A stretch of DNA of 64,000 nucleotides from the NCBI RefSeq assembly GCF_949628265.1, contig NC_088788.1:31544335-31608334 (forward strand). The letters run 5' to 3'. This DNA comes from Cloeon dipterum (Eukaryota > Arthropoda > Insecta > Ephemeroptera > Baetidae). Below, piece after piece: positions 51,401 through 63,219 of the stretch (position 1 is its first letter; each line of letters starts with the position of its first letter). Position numbers and translations under genes: made by a program. Under the pieces are notes generated by a model. The model saw only the letters and a list, made by a program, of their open reading frames with translations, made no database searches and was not told the origin of the DNA.

Positions 51401-53531
51401 CGTCAGAACCTGCTAGCTTCATACTTATAATTTATACTTACTTTTGAACACTTCATGTGATTACAACCTTCATTTTTTTGGATGGGGGACTTGCAGTGGG
51501 GGCAAGGCTTTGAGTTTGTGACCAGCCATAAGCAATTGGCAGCTTCCTCGCTTCCTGCACACGATGTCTTAAGCTCTTCTAATTTTATGTCTGAAATCTT
51601 CTTCTGCCATTCCTTCCATTGTTCACAGCTTTTCAAAATTATGCTTAAATACAGTTCAATTAACATTGAAACGAGAACCTACCCGCAGGGAGCATGAGCT
51701 TCTCCCAAGCACTCCCAGCAGAAGAAGTGCCCATTCCCACAATCAACAGCGTGAGAAGTGCTAAGGTGTTGCGAAATGTCGTGAGATTCTGGTGGTAATC
51801 TTACAGCTCTACCACAACCAGGCAATGGACACCATTTAATGCTGCGATTTGTTTCCACAAAAGCCTGAAACAAAATGATTATTAATATTTCTATTTCAAA
51901 ATCTGGTTGGTTTGAGTTACCTTGATGTCGAATTGCAGATATCTTCTCGCCATTTCCGCGCTGACAACGTGCTCAATTATGTCAACTGGGACTAAAATGT
52001 GACAGTTAAAAGCAGGGCAGAAAATGTGGTGAGCATCGCCTTCTTGAATCTTCATCGATAAATATCTATTCCAGCAAGAGAAGCAGAATTGGTGCTCGCA
52101 GCTCATTTGTATTGGTTCGTCCCAAAGAGGCATTGGGCAGGTGCAAATCTCGCACTGTGAAATAATATTTGTTTATTTATTATCACAATATAACTGCACA
52201 AATTGAACCATACCACAAACTCAGCTTCTGATGGTAATGGCATCCTTTCCCTCTTTTTGATTGGAGATGGAACGACCGGGGGTGATCCTAGCGCAGTTTC
52301 ATCTGCTGCAGGGAGCAGACTAGAGTGCTCCAGTGCAGACGGGGGTGGCTGTACGCCCGCTAATTGGCAGCAAAGCACTGGGTCTTTCATCCACTTTTCT
52401 AAAAGCGCTTCTCTAGACCACTCTGCAAGTTTGGAAAATGGGACTAATTGTTAGTCAACTCAACACCCCAGACCAAGCGTTACCATTGTCCCTGAGCAGT
52501 GCCTCTGCGGTGAAGAGCGGAATGTGCAGCATGTCTGCAGTCTCTACTAAGAGCTGGTCCTTTGCCTCTTGGAGATCCTGCGTCCTCAGACCAGTGTAAA
52601 CCTCGTCATCCTCGTCATTTTCCTCCATATTTTGGTCCTTATTTTCGGCATTGCCTTCAGAAGTGCCGCATCTCAACACCTCATCTTCATTTAAAATGTC
52701 ATTATTATCCACCTGCCACAAAGCCACGATTTAAGTTATGTTTCAAGACTATTTTCAAAGTGCCTTACGAAAACCATTTTGGTTTCTAAAAACTGAGCTA
52801 TTTCATGATGTCCAAATTGCATTGCTAGATCACAGGGAGTCAGTTTGTCGATATTTTCAATGAACAGAGGTGCATTGGCAGCTACTAAGTGTTCTACACA
52901 TCTTTGCAGTCCTGATTGCGCAGCACAGTGGAGGGCAGTGTTACCGCGCTTAAATCATATATCATATCATATTGCATAATGAATCAAACTATCAACACGA
53001 AAAATACGTACGTAGTCAACAGCTTCAAGTGAAACCTTTTCTTTTTCGCCTGTGGAAAGCGGCACTCCGCGCCACTGCAGCAATAGGGTAACACAGGCAG
53101 CACGTCTCTCCTGCGCCGAGAGAGACTTTTGCTGGGCAAGGTTGCAGGCCATGTGAAGGGACGTCTCATTGCTGCTATTCTTCTTATTTGGGTTGCCTCC
53201 AAGGTCGTTTAGGAAAGTTCTTTCAAGATGAGGAAAAAAGAATTAACACATATTCACTCGAAAAGAAATTGACGTTTAAAGTACCGAAGCAAATGTTTCA
53301 TTCCATGTTTTGAAGCGTAATGAAGTGCGGTGTTGTGATGGTGATTGTCCCCATAGCTGAGGTTGGGGTCGAGGTGCTTTCTCAGCTCAGGAGAGCTTTG
53401 GAATACCTAAATTTAAACGCAAAATATACACATTTTTGGATGAGTCCAAATAAAGAATAATTTACCTGCATGGCGGCGTACTCGTCCCCATGCTGAAGGT
53501 ACTTTTTGAATTTCGAAGAGGCACTCCCCAT
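48490..53531 (-). CDS. ANKIB1: Ankyrin-repeat and IBR domain protein 1, RBR E3 ubiquitin ligase
   Basis: About 16 exons align along the whole human ANKIB1. The start [18 protein letters not shown] matches human MGNTTTKF and carries an N-myristoylation pattern (G2, S6, K7). Ankyrin units follow ([24 protein letters not shown]), then RING1 ([14 protein letters not shown]...CEHQFC), the IBR ([14 protein letters not shown]...[16 protein letters not shown]) and RING2 ([19 protein letters not shown]...FDFCWVC). The cysteine in EGCNHM is the expected catalytic residue that accepts ubiquitin before transfer. An Ariadne-like helical region follows, then a ubiquitin-interacting motif ([15 protein letters not shown]). 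A long Ser/Pro-rich acidic tail ends NEASSIL. The gene acts in Cullin-linked ubiquitin ligation in its family. Exons were placed by eye, but the match is continuous and no catalytic cysteine is missing. Confidence 0.93.
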
Positions 53532-53668
53532 ATTAGAATTGATTTGTTGGAGCTTTCCCCAACACGCTCACATGGCATAAAACCTTTAACCAGTTTATTT
53601 GAACTTCTGCAGAGTTTGCAAGTAGCAACTATAATATCTGATGAAGCGTCTGACAGTTTCAGAAGCAT
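53462..53668 (-). promoter_or_regulatory. Long uORF overlapping the ANKIB1 start
   Basis: A real ATG at 53668 opens a frame that runs past the ANKIB1 start codon in another frame (offset 137 bases). In unspliced DNA it ends in intron 1; in the spliced message it would stop a few codons into exon 2. An acceptor-like CTAG lies just upstream, so the ATG should be in the mature 5' UTR. Such an overlapping uORF would lower translation of the main frame. Confidence 0.45.
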
Positions 53669-53671
53669 CGT

Positions 53672-54186
53672 TTTTCCTAGAATTATTTAATATTTCAGTA
53701 CAGCTATATTACCTCACTTTTCCTAACACTTACAAGTAATTTGTAGTTTACCATTTTAAAAGTCTTTGTCCAAAAGCACACACTTTTAATGCTTTTTATC
53801 TCTCATGAAGGATTATGGGCTTTTCAAGTAGGATGCTGTTTTTTAATATTTATAGAGACAGGCTTATCATTTAACGTTTTTTTGTTTAAGAAGCATGCCA
53901 TATGAAATCTGAAAAATAAAACATTTTTACACACATTATTTATGAAAATAATATTTACAATCATTTGCTAAAATTTGCTAGTTATTAATAATTATATATA
54001 GATGATATTTTGTACATGCACAGCTTTTGTCTTTGAGTGCAAGTACAAAATGTCAAGTGGTCTACAGAAAATCAGAGCAAATCTTTGAGCTGATATTTAG
54101 TTTAGTGAAATATTCTACGTTGTTTTTTAGCTTTACCTGAGCCTGAGAAAACCATCCTGTAAAAATCTGTTGGGCGCGGATGTCAT
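53672..54186 (-). other. ANKIB1 upstream region
   Basis: AT-rich. A short exon-like piece near 54137-54156 (acceptor TTTACAG, donor AG|GTAAAG) may be a non-coding first exon of ANKIB1. No other feature seen. Confidence 0.35.
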
Positions 54187-54442
54187 TCAAGATTCACTGC
54201 GTCTCTTATCTGAACACAAATAATTTCTGTGCAGAGTTACTACGAACGACTGCCATGGTTGCTCAGAAAATTCGTGACATCTCGGCACCCACTTTTCCAG
54301 CGAATCGAGATTTTCCGGAGGCTCCAGCTGTGATGATGCTGATGATGATTTTAGGGTAGCGACATGTAGAGCCGTAGAAACTGAATTACTCTTGTGCATT
54401 AACAAGGAGTATTTACTCAAATTGTCCCTTATTTGAAAAAGA
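54187..54442 (-). other. Orphan open exon, unassigned
   Basis: After a strong acceptor (TTTTTTGCAG) an open frame of about 84 codons runs to a TGA, containing PPENLDSLEKWVPRCHEF and SEQPWQSFVVTLHRNYL. Composition looks protein-like, but I found no upstream exon ending in the phase it needs. It may be the last exon of a small gene, part of the ANKIB1 5' UTR, or chance. Confidence 0.3.
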
Positions 54443-54915
54443 TCTGCAAAAAATCAAATTGCGAAGAAACATACTAAGTCAGAACAGCAAGTGGGTTTAT
54501 TGATTTTTGACTTCATATCTGGATACAAACAGCAGAACTGCTGCTCACTTGAACATTGGGGTGGGGGTTGAAAGTAGGATAAGGGTCGATTGCAGAGAAT
54601 AGCGCATGTCCGCTATACAGGCGCCCTCAGCTCCCGGATAAGAGAAATTGTCATTTTTATGATTCTTCAGTAATTTTAATAGGTTACATTTTGTTTATTT
54701 TTTATTGAATTGATGTATTATACGATAAAGTAGATATTTTTAAAATCTAGTGAAGCTTGACAGAGTCCAAAACTGATATTAAGCTGTTTAGCGTATTCAT
54801 GAGAAAATCACGGTGCTCATCTATAATTGTAAGGCAGCGAAGGAAATTATAAGTGTGTGACATAATTTGATGATATAGGTATTTATTCAGCAGATACCAC
54901 TCAAAAGAGGCTGTC

Positions 54916-56801
54916 TCACTTTTTGCACATACATTTGCTGACAAACACTTTATCCTGGTGGGAGAGGCCAATCTATAAACACATAATATACATTAACACC
55001 CAAGAATTAAATTGAAAGCCGAAAATATGCGATACACCTACCGATTCTGGTGTTTGGTCAGCACAACAGGTTTGCTTAGTTTTTATGTTTGTAAACTTGA
55101 AGTTGGATTTCTCATCACCATACAGTAAAAACTGTTTCTTGTAGGCATTGATCAAATCTTGGAATGGTTTCTTTTTGTTGCTTGCAATGGCAACTTTCTG
55201 TCCATCCTGCAAGAGCAAATAAATTTGTTATTTTTTTAAACCCTTTTCTTTATTCTTGGATTTTTTAATCGAAACATTTAAGGCTAGCATTTAGTTTTCA
55301 ATTTGTATGATTTTATCACAAAAAAAAACTTGCAAAAAGACCCTGTCCACGAGGTCTAAGTCGGAGCGAGCCCAGACAAGTTAAATGTAGTAACGAAAGA
55401 TATCAAAACCAGTACACCTTAAAATCTTGCCTTCACTTACGCCTTACAAAGGGAGGGAAACTGTGCCGCGCAACAGTCTTTCAGTGCGAGTGGCCTATCA
55501 TTCCACTCTTTCACCAGCATAATTAACCAAGTAAAGTTTGTCAAAAAAAATTAAATAGGTCGAGGTTTCACATGTAACATTTGCTTGTGAATGCTAGTAT
55601 TGGATGAATCAACATGATTTGGCACCTAATTTGCGGATTTTAAATGCTCCGCTCAATGAAATGGGGAGCGCGAATGGTGAGTAGCCGCAAATGATCAAGT
55701 AAACGGAAAATTTGATTATGTAAGAAGATTATGAATGAAGAATTTAAATGGGAATTTTTTATTTTCAAACAGAAGATCGAGTTCAAACCAAAAATAAAAT
55801 GCCCGAGGAAAACTGGTGATTGCACAAAAAATCAGGAGATAAACAGATTTTTACAAATCCACCTTAATGTATGGCCTGAAATTAAAGTAGTTACCTTGGC
55901 AAAGAAGAACAACACAATCATATCAATGCTTTCTCCGTGCGAGTCCAAAAGGCTAGGATTGCTTTCAACCGCCTCAGATAACTCAGATTCCTCAAAACAA
56001 GCGCACTGAGGGTCAACCTATATATTTAAATATATATGAGTCATAAAATCCTTTGGTTGTTGCTTCTCCCACAAATCAATATCATATAAAATATAAAAAC
56101 AGCCAAAAATAAAAACCTACATCATTAGTTGCTATCTGGAAAGTCTTCACCGATCGGTGACCAGAGTTAGTGATATCTGCCACCTGAGCAATTTTTATGT
56201 GGACTCCAATGTTCCTCATAGGACTGCTTGACTTTAGTGTAAACGTGGCGACGCACTGATTTGAGTGAACTCCTTTAGTCAGATCAATTCTGCAAAAATT
56301 CAATTACAGACACACGCCATGATATTATATTTTTCTTATAGCAAAGAAAAATCAACATTTTATAATTGACACTGCTCAATTTTCTGTAAACTTAATAAAA
56401 GCCTCACTCCAGAGTGAAATAAACATGGTGTTATTATATATCCATTAATAATTTTTAAGAACTTACGTTGGTTTGTTAAGCTTCACGCTGATATTAGTGG
56501 CACTGTGCATTGATGAAACCCCGATATTAATGCGCGTCGTAGCTGCAGTCTTCGGGGTGGCATGGAAGAAAGTGAAGGTGACGGGAGTGCTCTCCAACTG
56601 ATCGCGGGCTAGCTGAATGAGAACCTCCATTGGACTCACATGAACACTGATATTTTCTGGTGGTGTCACCGAAGAGTCGCATATTCTTGCACATGTTTCA
56701 TCCTCGTCGTCATCATCACTCAAAACCACTACCTCACTGTCAGAATTATTTACATTTCCATCACTACTTAAGTCCACAACTGCTAGATCGTCTAGATCCA
56801 T
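54916..56801 (-). CDS. Rad60/NFATC2IP-like protein with SUMO-like domain
   Basis: Five exons in phase: 56801-56467, 56289-56121, 56017-55895, 55206-55042 and 54972-54916, 282 residues. The N-terminus contains SEVVVLSDDDDEDE, a classical SUMO-interacting motif (hydrophobic core followed by acidic residues). The C-terminal part, from DMIVLFFAKDGQKVA through PFQDLINAYKKQF and DQTPESIGLSHQDKVFV, follows the Rad60-type SUMO-like domain pattern (strand, helix with Li-aY, then Tp-s-gl-d-D). Rad60/Esc2/NFATC2IP proteins act in SUMO pathways and genome stability in the nucleus. Only one SUMO-like domain is clear, whereas NFATC2IP has two; the middle part may be a diverged first one. The call rests on pattern, not on close sequence identity. 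Confidence 0.6.
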
Positions 56802-58820
56802 GGTGAACCACTAGAAGAAATATTCAATCAGAATCATACGGTAGTAAACTAGTAAAGTACAATAAGTATATTTTTTAATATTTTTTTAATACATATTTTT
56901 TTAATAAATCCGAGGGACGTACAAAAGAGGCCAAGTCGGGCGCCAGGAAAAAAAATCAGAAAAGCCGTGCGGGGTTGATTTATTGGTATTGTTGGGGGTC
57001 ATTTAGGGTATCGATGGAATTAGATCCAACTATTTCTGCTATGCGTCTTTATTGAAAATTGAAATGTAAAGAGAATTACAAAAATAAAGCTATATATATA
57101 TATCAAGAACAATTTAATATTCAAAGCCTTTCATAAAGGAATAAAGATATTTAATAATTTAAAATTTAATTTTGCGTAGAGAGTAAATAATTAAAATATC
57201 AAAATGAATAAATTACAAAAGATCAATTTTAAATAGAACAAATTTTCTTACCCCTCAAGGGCTCAAATAAAAACTTGCGACGAGTAGTTTTCCGACAGAA
57301 TTCCCGCGATGCTCGCACAGTGGCAATGGTTACTACAAATGGATATAAAAATTCAAATTACATATAAATGCAGATTAACTTCTTTTAAATAAGACTGTAC
57401 CCTGTACCTCAAAAAATGCTTGAGGTACCTTACGCACACCATGCTAGCTTGAATGCTGTCGTGCCAATGAAAAAGTAAAAGAGCTGGCGCTATGGGGCAA
57501 GCGCAGCGCTAGATTCAGGTGGATTTCTTTCACACACTAAGGGTTGGCTACGCCTCCAGGCCGCCATAGCATTAATAAATCCTAACACCAATTTCGCATA
57601 ATATATTATAATATGTTATATGTTATACCATTTTTTCATTATGAAAAAATTAGAAAAATCAGTTTCCGGCGGGTTTTTAGAATCTCATTAAAAAATATAT
57701 GTAAGTGGCGGAAACTAAAAGACGCGGCGAAAAATGTGTTTTTCCAGCATACTATTCTATTCACCTTTCTAAAGGCAAAAAATATTTTACAAAAATAAAA
57801 ATATTGCACAAATTTGTGCAACTTTAATAATCTACAGCTTGCCCCAATACCACCTTCACTACTTTCTCTATAGTCTTTGAGTGAAACGTGTATATTAATA
57901 TTCAAGAATTAGAGCACTATTTATCGTAACAATATTATTAAACGTTTAGTTAAGATACCTAGAATACACAGATGATTACCGTTTGTCTTACGCCGCGTGT
58001 AATTTGCACGAAATTTTCAGCAGCTGGTATGTTTAAGTTAAAATTTAAATGATTTTAATGTGTGCTGTGTGGGGGGTCCTGATTGCTGTTGCTAAATAGC
58101 GAATGCAGTATTGAAAACTGGAACTGGATCTCAATATAATAATGGACTAAAATGAACAAAGACAAAAATATGAATCAGAGCAATATGTATCAGGTACATA
58201 AAGCCTATGAGAAGGACATCTAGAGAGCAAACAAGTAACCATTATTAAATACCACTACCACGGCTACCACGCAATGTAAAACCCAGAGAGTTGATCAGAG
58301 CTGATTTTGTTCCAGATGTAAACAAAACATCGTAGTACATAGTCCCCCTTCCCAGCCCTTCCTATTTCTAAACGAAGTAGCAATAACTCAACGTAATACT
58401 CGTATAACTTCAACTTTTCGATTTTTCTCATCGGATTTTCTTCTTCAGTTATCTCGATTTCGTTAAACTCATAAGTATGTAAAATCATCACTGTCAGCCG
58501 CTAAATTTGAGCGCGCTCGCCTTCTCGTATTTTGTAGTCCCCTCTCCTGTGCTGAAAGCCAGGCTAAAAATAGGTTTGTACACTTTCCAAGATTCTATTA
58601 AACAGAATTTTCGGCCACACACAACACACTTGAACGCGTGCCTGTGTGCCAAGCATTTTTTAAAATAATATTCAATTTTATTGCTACCTCTTGAACGCCT
58701 AGAACCAAGGAATAGGCGACATAATTATTTGTACTTTTTTACTGTCACCTTCCTGGTGTAGCCACTTTCTACTGACGTTATAATTTTACGATTTTTCTTA
58801 CACAAGATCAGACCCAAAGG
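56802..58820. promoter_or_regulatory. Head-to-head interval of SUMO-like gene and IKK gene
   Basis: An acceptor just upstream of the SUMO-like start (TTCTTCTAG) and a minus-strand donor near 57250 (GTAAGA) suggest a non-coding first exon of that gene at about 57251-57330. A TA microsatellite lies at 57090. The IKK 5' UTR probably starts near 58500-58600. A 75-codon minus-strand frame at 58264-58491 has no support beyond being open. Confidence 0.4.
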
Positions 58821-61800
58821 ATGTCTTCATCTAACTCAGCACCGAATATTGATGGTGATCTGCTCAAGCTATGTAATTTGAATTTGTTTAAATTTCCTTC
58901 TGCAGACATGTGTGACGACCCAGCAGAAATTGAAGGATGGCTGCGGCAGCAAGTACTTGGAAGTGGAGCTTTCGGCGTGGTTACTTTATGGAAACATAGA
59001 GACACTGGCCAAAAAATCGGTATATTGAAACGCTCTCTCAAGTTTAAATCTTCCTCGCATGCTTTCTCCTCAAAAAGGTCATCAAGTAATATATTTCTCA
59101 CTGCATTGCAGCCATTAAGAAATGTCGTTGGGTTGATGACCCTATGTTGACTCCAAAACACAAAGAAAGATGGACCAAAGAAGTTGAAATCATGCAACGT
59201 CTGAAGCACCCAGGGGTTGTCAAGACCTTGCCAGTGCCGCCTGAAATGGATCGAGAATTGAGAGTTGAACTGCCCCTTCTCTGCATGGAATTTTGCTCAA
59301 AGGGAGACCTTCGACAGGTTAACATTTTTTAAATTCTACCCCGGCGACTAATAAGTTCCATGCAAAAATCCGCAGGTGCTAAACATGGCAGAAAACTGCT
59401 GTGGCTTAAGTGAGGCTGAAATCAGATCTATTGTCAAGGATATCACCAGTGCTGTGGAATACTTGCATGCTAACAAAATTACTCATCGTGATCTTAAACC
59501 TGATAACATTGTTCTGCAGGAAGCGGAAAACAGTCGGGTATGCATGAAGGTGATATTTTGTACAATCTTAATATTATTTTGACATTTAGATTATTTACAA
59601 ACTTATTGATTTGGGATATGCCAAAGAACTGGACCAAAGTAGTATGGCTGCTTCATTTGTTGGAACTTTGCAATATCTTGCTCCTGAACTCTTTTTAAGC
59701 AATAAGTGAGTGGATTGGTTATTTCCTAACGTATATGTCAAATCAAAATTATCATAACTCTGGTTGGATTTGCGGTTGAATTAATATTTTCCTTTACAAA
59801 TCAGCAGAGTACTAGTTCATAAAAATACTTTTCACATTATTAATTGGTTTGCAGGTACAGCTGCACTGTCGACTACTGGAGTTTAGGACTCTTGACACAT
59901 GAAATAATAACTGGTGTCCGTCCATTCTTACCCCAGATGTCTCCAGCTGCCTGGTATAATCTCATGAAATTAATGCGTCAGCCAAATAAACTAATTTTCT
60001 CACTGGGCAGGATGAAACATGTTCAGAAAAAAGCCGTTGATGACATTTGCGCCTTTCAAACCGACGATGGTGGTATAGTTTTTAGTAAGCAGCTCTTCCC
60101 AGAAAACCATATATCCTCGTAAGACCCTACTCAATTTCATGGACTCCGCTTTTTTAATTGAGTTCCTTCAGCACATTCCAATATCACATGGAGAAATGGT
60201 TGCGCATCCTCCTGGATTGGGATCCAAAAAGGCGAGGGAGACTTTCTACCGACTCAGACCTAATGGTCTTTTCTATGCTTAATTCGATTTTAAGCAAGAA
60301 AGTGCGTTAATCAGTAGGTCTTACATACACAACACAAATTTGACAAATTTCCAGATAGTCCCTGTTTTCTGCGTTCCCATGAATTGCATCCTGAGCTATG
60401 AGGTTGATGAAACAACTGAACTGGCAACCCTGCAACAGTGGATTGCAAGGGACACAGGGTTGGGTGTAAAAGACCAGGAACTCCTGTTCCCCAGAGGAAC
60501 CTCTCCAGATTCATCGATGTCTGCTGACCAGTGCTGCCTTCCACTTCATGTAACACTTAATGTTAACCAACTTGAGTCAAACATGCTCAACTAATGGGAT
60601 TTCAGGATGGCACACCATGGTACCTCTTTGTTCTGCGGAAAGACATCTTTGAGTTGCCTCAAGTGAGGCCTCATATCCCAACATTGGTTGGTCAGATGGT
60701 GTCTGACACCAAAAGCGTATTTGAGTACCAGTACCAGAAACGGTCTTGGGCCCAAGCTGTATTTTTCTTGCAGCAGGAAGCCAATTTGTACTGCAACTTT
60801 CTGCGTTCGCATAGGGCCAAAATGTTTGTTAGCTCGGAATTTGAGTTGAAAGTGTCTTAATAGAATTGTGTTATGACAGGCTCTCCGTGCTGAGCAAAAC
60901 TTGTGAACTGGGAAAGCTTGTGCAAAGGGTCCAACAGGAAAGACAACGCACAAATTCATTCAAAGATCTTTTCATAACATCACTGGAGTTTGATGTGTCC
61001 AAGATTGCTGACATGAAGAGTAATCACTTGAAAGGTTCAACAATTGAAATATTGATACTTTTTTGCTAATGACTTTTGTTTATCAGACCTGTGTGGTGTT
61101 TGGAATGATACCAAGTCACAGCTTCTGAGGAAAATCAAAATGATAGAGGAGCGAGTTGCTAAATTGGAAACTGATGCCGAAGCCATTGGGAGCATTGCTC
61201 TTCAGCTGCAAAGAAGTCCTTTTGCGCGCATCAGAATTTCTAGCAACCTAGACAACCTGTATGCAACTATTTGATGGTATAAGGGTTACTTCACCTTTCT
61301 TTTGCCTCAGAGCGGAAGCCGGACAAAATTGCTATGAGGCATTGCGAAGGAGGAATAAAGAACAGAGGAAAGTGCCGCAGAACAATAGTGAGATGGCTCG
61401 GGTTGTCTACAACTGCCTTAAGCACAGAGACAAACTGCTGCATGACCAGCCTTTCAGCGATCACTTAAAGTATATTTGTAACGCGTTTTTTACCATTATG
61501 ATATTAATTCAACTTCCAGGCAATTGATGGAGTGCCAAGCTGGCACAGATAAAGTCACCAAGCCAATGGAAAACTGCTTACTCGAGATTTCCAGGTTACA
61601 AGAAGACATCACTAGAGCTCAAATTCAGCGACAGGAAGATTTGTGGCTCTCTGCGGTGTGTAGTCAAAAGTGGAAGTTGTTTCTTGAATAAAACAGTTTT
61701 CTATGTCATGTTACAGGTTAATGGGCAGGTGCCACCCTTGGTTCCCGTTAGAGGTGCCATTCCAAAGCAATCAGACATTGCCAAGAAAGGTGTAGCTCTT

Positions 61801-62103
61801 GAAAGCGAGAGCGATACACAAACGCAATCTCAAATTCAAGGAAGCCTGGATCTAGCAGATAATGCCAGCTCACTGATGTCTCAATCGACTGAAGTCATCA
61901 AGGAAAATCAAGAATTGAGATACATGTAAATATTGAATTCAATCCTTTGCCGTTGTAATAATTTTCTAAAAAACCTATCAAGGACACAAGAGTTGATGAA
62001 CAAAGGTTATGGACTCTACAAGAACATCCTTGGACTAGATTTTGATGAAGTTTTAAGTGCTGTTGACAAAGGGAAAGCTAATAATTTGACAACGCCAAAG
62101 TGA
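58821..62103 (+). CDS. IKBKB: Inhibitor of NF-kappa-B kinase, IKK-beta type
   Basis: Fourteen exons (58821-59019, 59112-59317, 59376-59537, 59590-59705, 59855-60118, 60172-60301, 60355-60549, 60606-60844, 60880-61034, 61087-61258, 61311-61469, 61520-61655, 61717-61925, 61983-62103) sum to 820 codons plus stop with all phases matching. The kinase has the loop LGSGAFGVV, the lysine in [14 protein letters not shown], and [11 protein letters not shown] with the DLG that IKKs have in place of DFG. Its activation loop [19 protein letters not shown] keeps the two serines of the IKK S-x-x-x-S switch. A ubiquitin-like domain and a long helical scaffold region follow ([31 protein letters not shown]). 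The protein phosphorylates I-kappa-B proteins or Relish in Toll/IMD immune signalling (Drosophila orthologue ird5). The usual NEMO-binding LDWSWL motif is not seen at the C-terminus. Confidence 0.93.
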
Positions 62104-62331
62104 TTTGCACACAATTATTATACTTTGCTAGTCTTAACCTATTTGCCTGATGTTTTCACAATACATTTTAGGCTTAAAATTTAAGCCCCTTGAAATTAAC
62201 TTGTTACTTGTGGTGCCATTTTTGCTCTTTATTATCTTTATTATGTTATAATATGTATCCAAATGACAATGAAAACCTGTGTTTTTTACATATCTTAATA
62301 TTTAATGTAATTGTATTTATGTTGAAGGTGA

Positions 62332-62337
62332 AATAAA
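62332..62337 (+). promoter_or_regulatory. Poly(A) signal of the IKK gene
   Basis: AATAAA 229 bp after the stop codon. Confidence 0.6.
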
Positions 62338-63219
62338 ACTAAAAATATAAATATGCTTCTTAGAAACGCAGTCATATATGTTTTTCTTAAATCTTATCCC
62401 ACTCGTTGATTCACAATTTTTATATAATATGTTTTTTTAATAAGAAATTCATGGAAGATAGTTCTATGAAAATCAGTAAGAAATTAATACATTCCCTATT
62501 TATTTGTCACTCGCATTCCTTCTTCAAGGTAATTGTTAAAATTGAAATTCCTAAAAATGGTTTTGAATGCATGGAGTCGACAACGTGACGACTTGCACAC
62601 TTTTCGCGCTTTCTTAGTGTCAAGTTGGTAGACACACAAAACAGCTGCTTGTGATCCAGCGTGCCGGTTGAAACCCACGCAAAGAGCCGTTAAGTTAATC
62701 ATCATTTCACAGAATATACAATATTTTAGAGGATCTTAAGGTATATTGATCGTATTATTCTTTGTTCTGATTATATTCCTAATCAATTTTACTGTGCAAT
62801 GAAAGATAATGAACAGTTTTAAAATGCGAATTTCCTGCATGAGTTATACCGCTACAACTTTTCATTCTTCGTAATATGGGAGGAGGTTTACAGAATTGTT
62901 TATTATGTGTATGTATTTATCTACGTATAATAAGTTTTTAGGGTTGTTGAAGTTTTCATCTTATATGTATAAGCACCGTAATGTTGACTAAAATTTAATT
63001 TATTCATTTGATATAAGTTTTGACAATCTCAATATTTTGGCCCATCTTGCATTTTCCAACAATAAGTTTTGTTAACCTGCGCAATTCAAATATTTTTCCA
63101 ATTTTTAGTGCGAATGGTCTCGAAAAGAGAAATGATATGCGTTAAAATCAAGTCTGTTTTAAAATTCCATGCTTAAAAACGGTTGTTAAACAATTTCGCG
63201 TTTTAGGTTTGCTGGAGTC
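62338..63219. other. Interval between IKK and RCC1
   Basis: AT-rich. It contains a tRNA-like remnant at 62604-62690. A plus-strand acceptor (GTTTTAG, near 63207) close to the RCC1 start suggests a 5' UTR intron of RCC1. Nothing else is supported. Confidence 0.5.
62604..62690 (+). repeat. tRNA-like remnant, possibly SINE-derived
   Basis: An A-box-like stretch (TGTCAAGTTGGTAGAC) with a possible D stem GTGT/ACAC is followed by a GCTGC-TTGTGAT-CCAGC hairpin and a B-box-like GGTTGAAACCC flanked by GCGTG/CACGC. The spacing is wrong for a working tRNA and there is no matching acceptor stem. Confidence 0.35.

Noticed and set aside
58264-58491. 75-codon minus-strand frame upstream of the IKK gene
   Set aside because: Only evidence is being open; no domain, and it lies in a probable promoter/5' UTR region.
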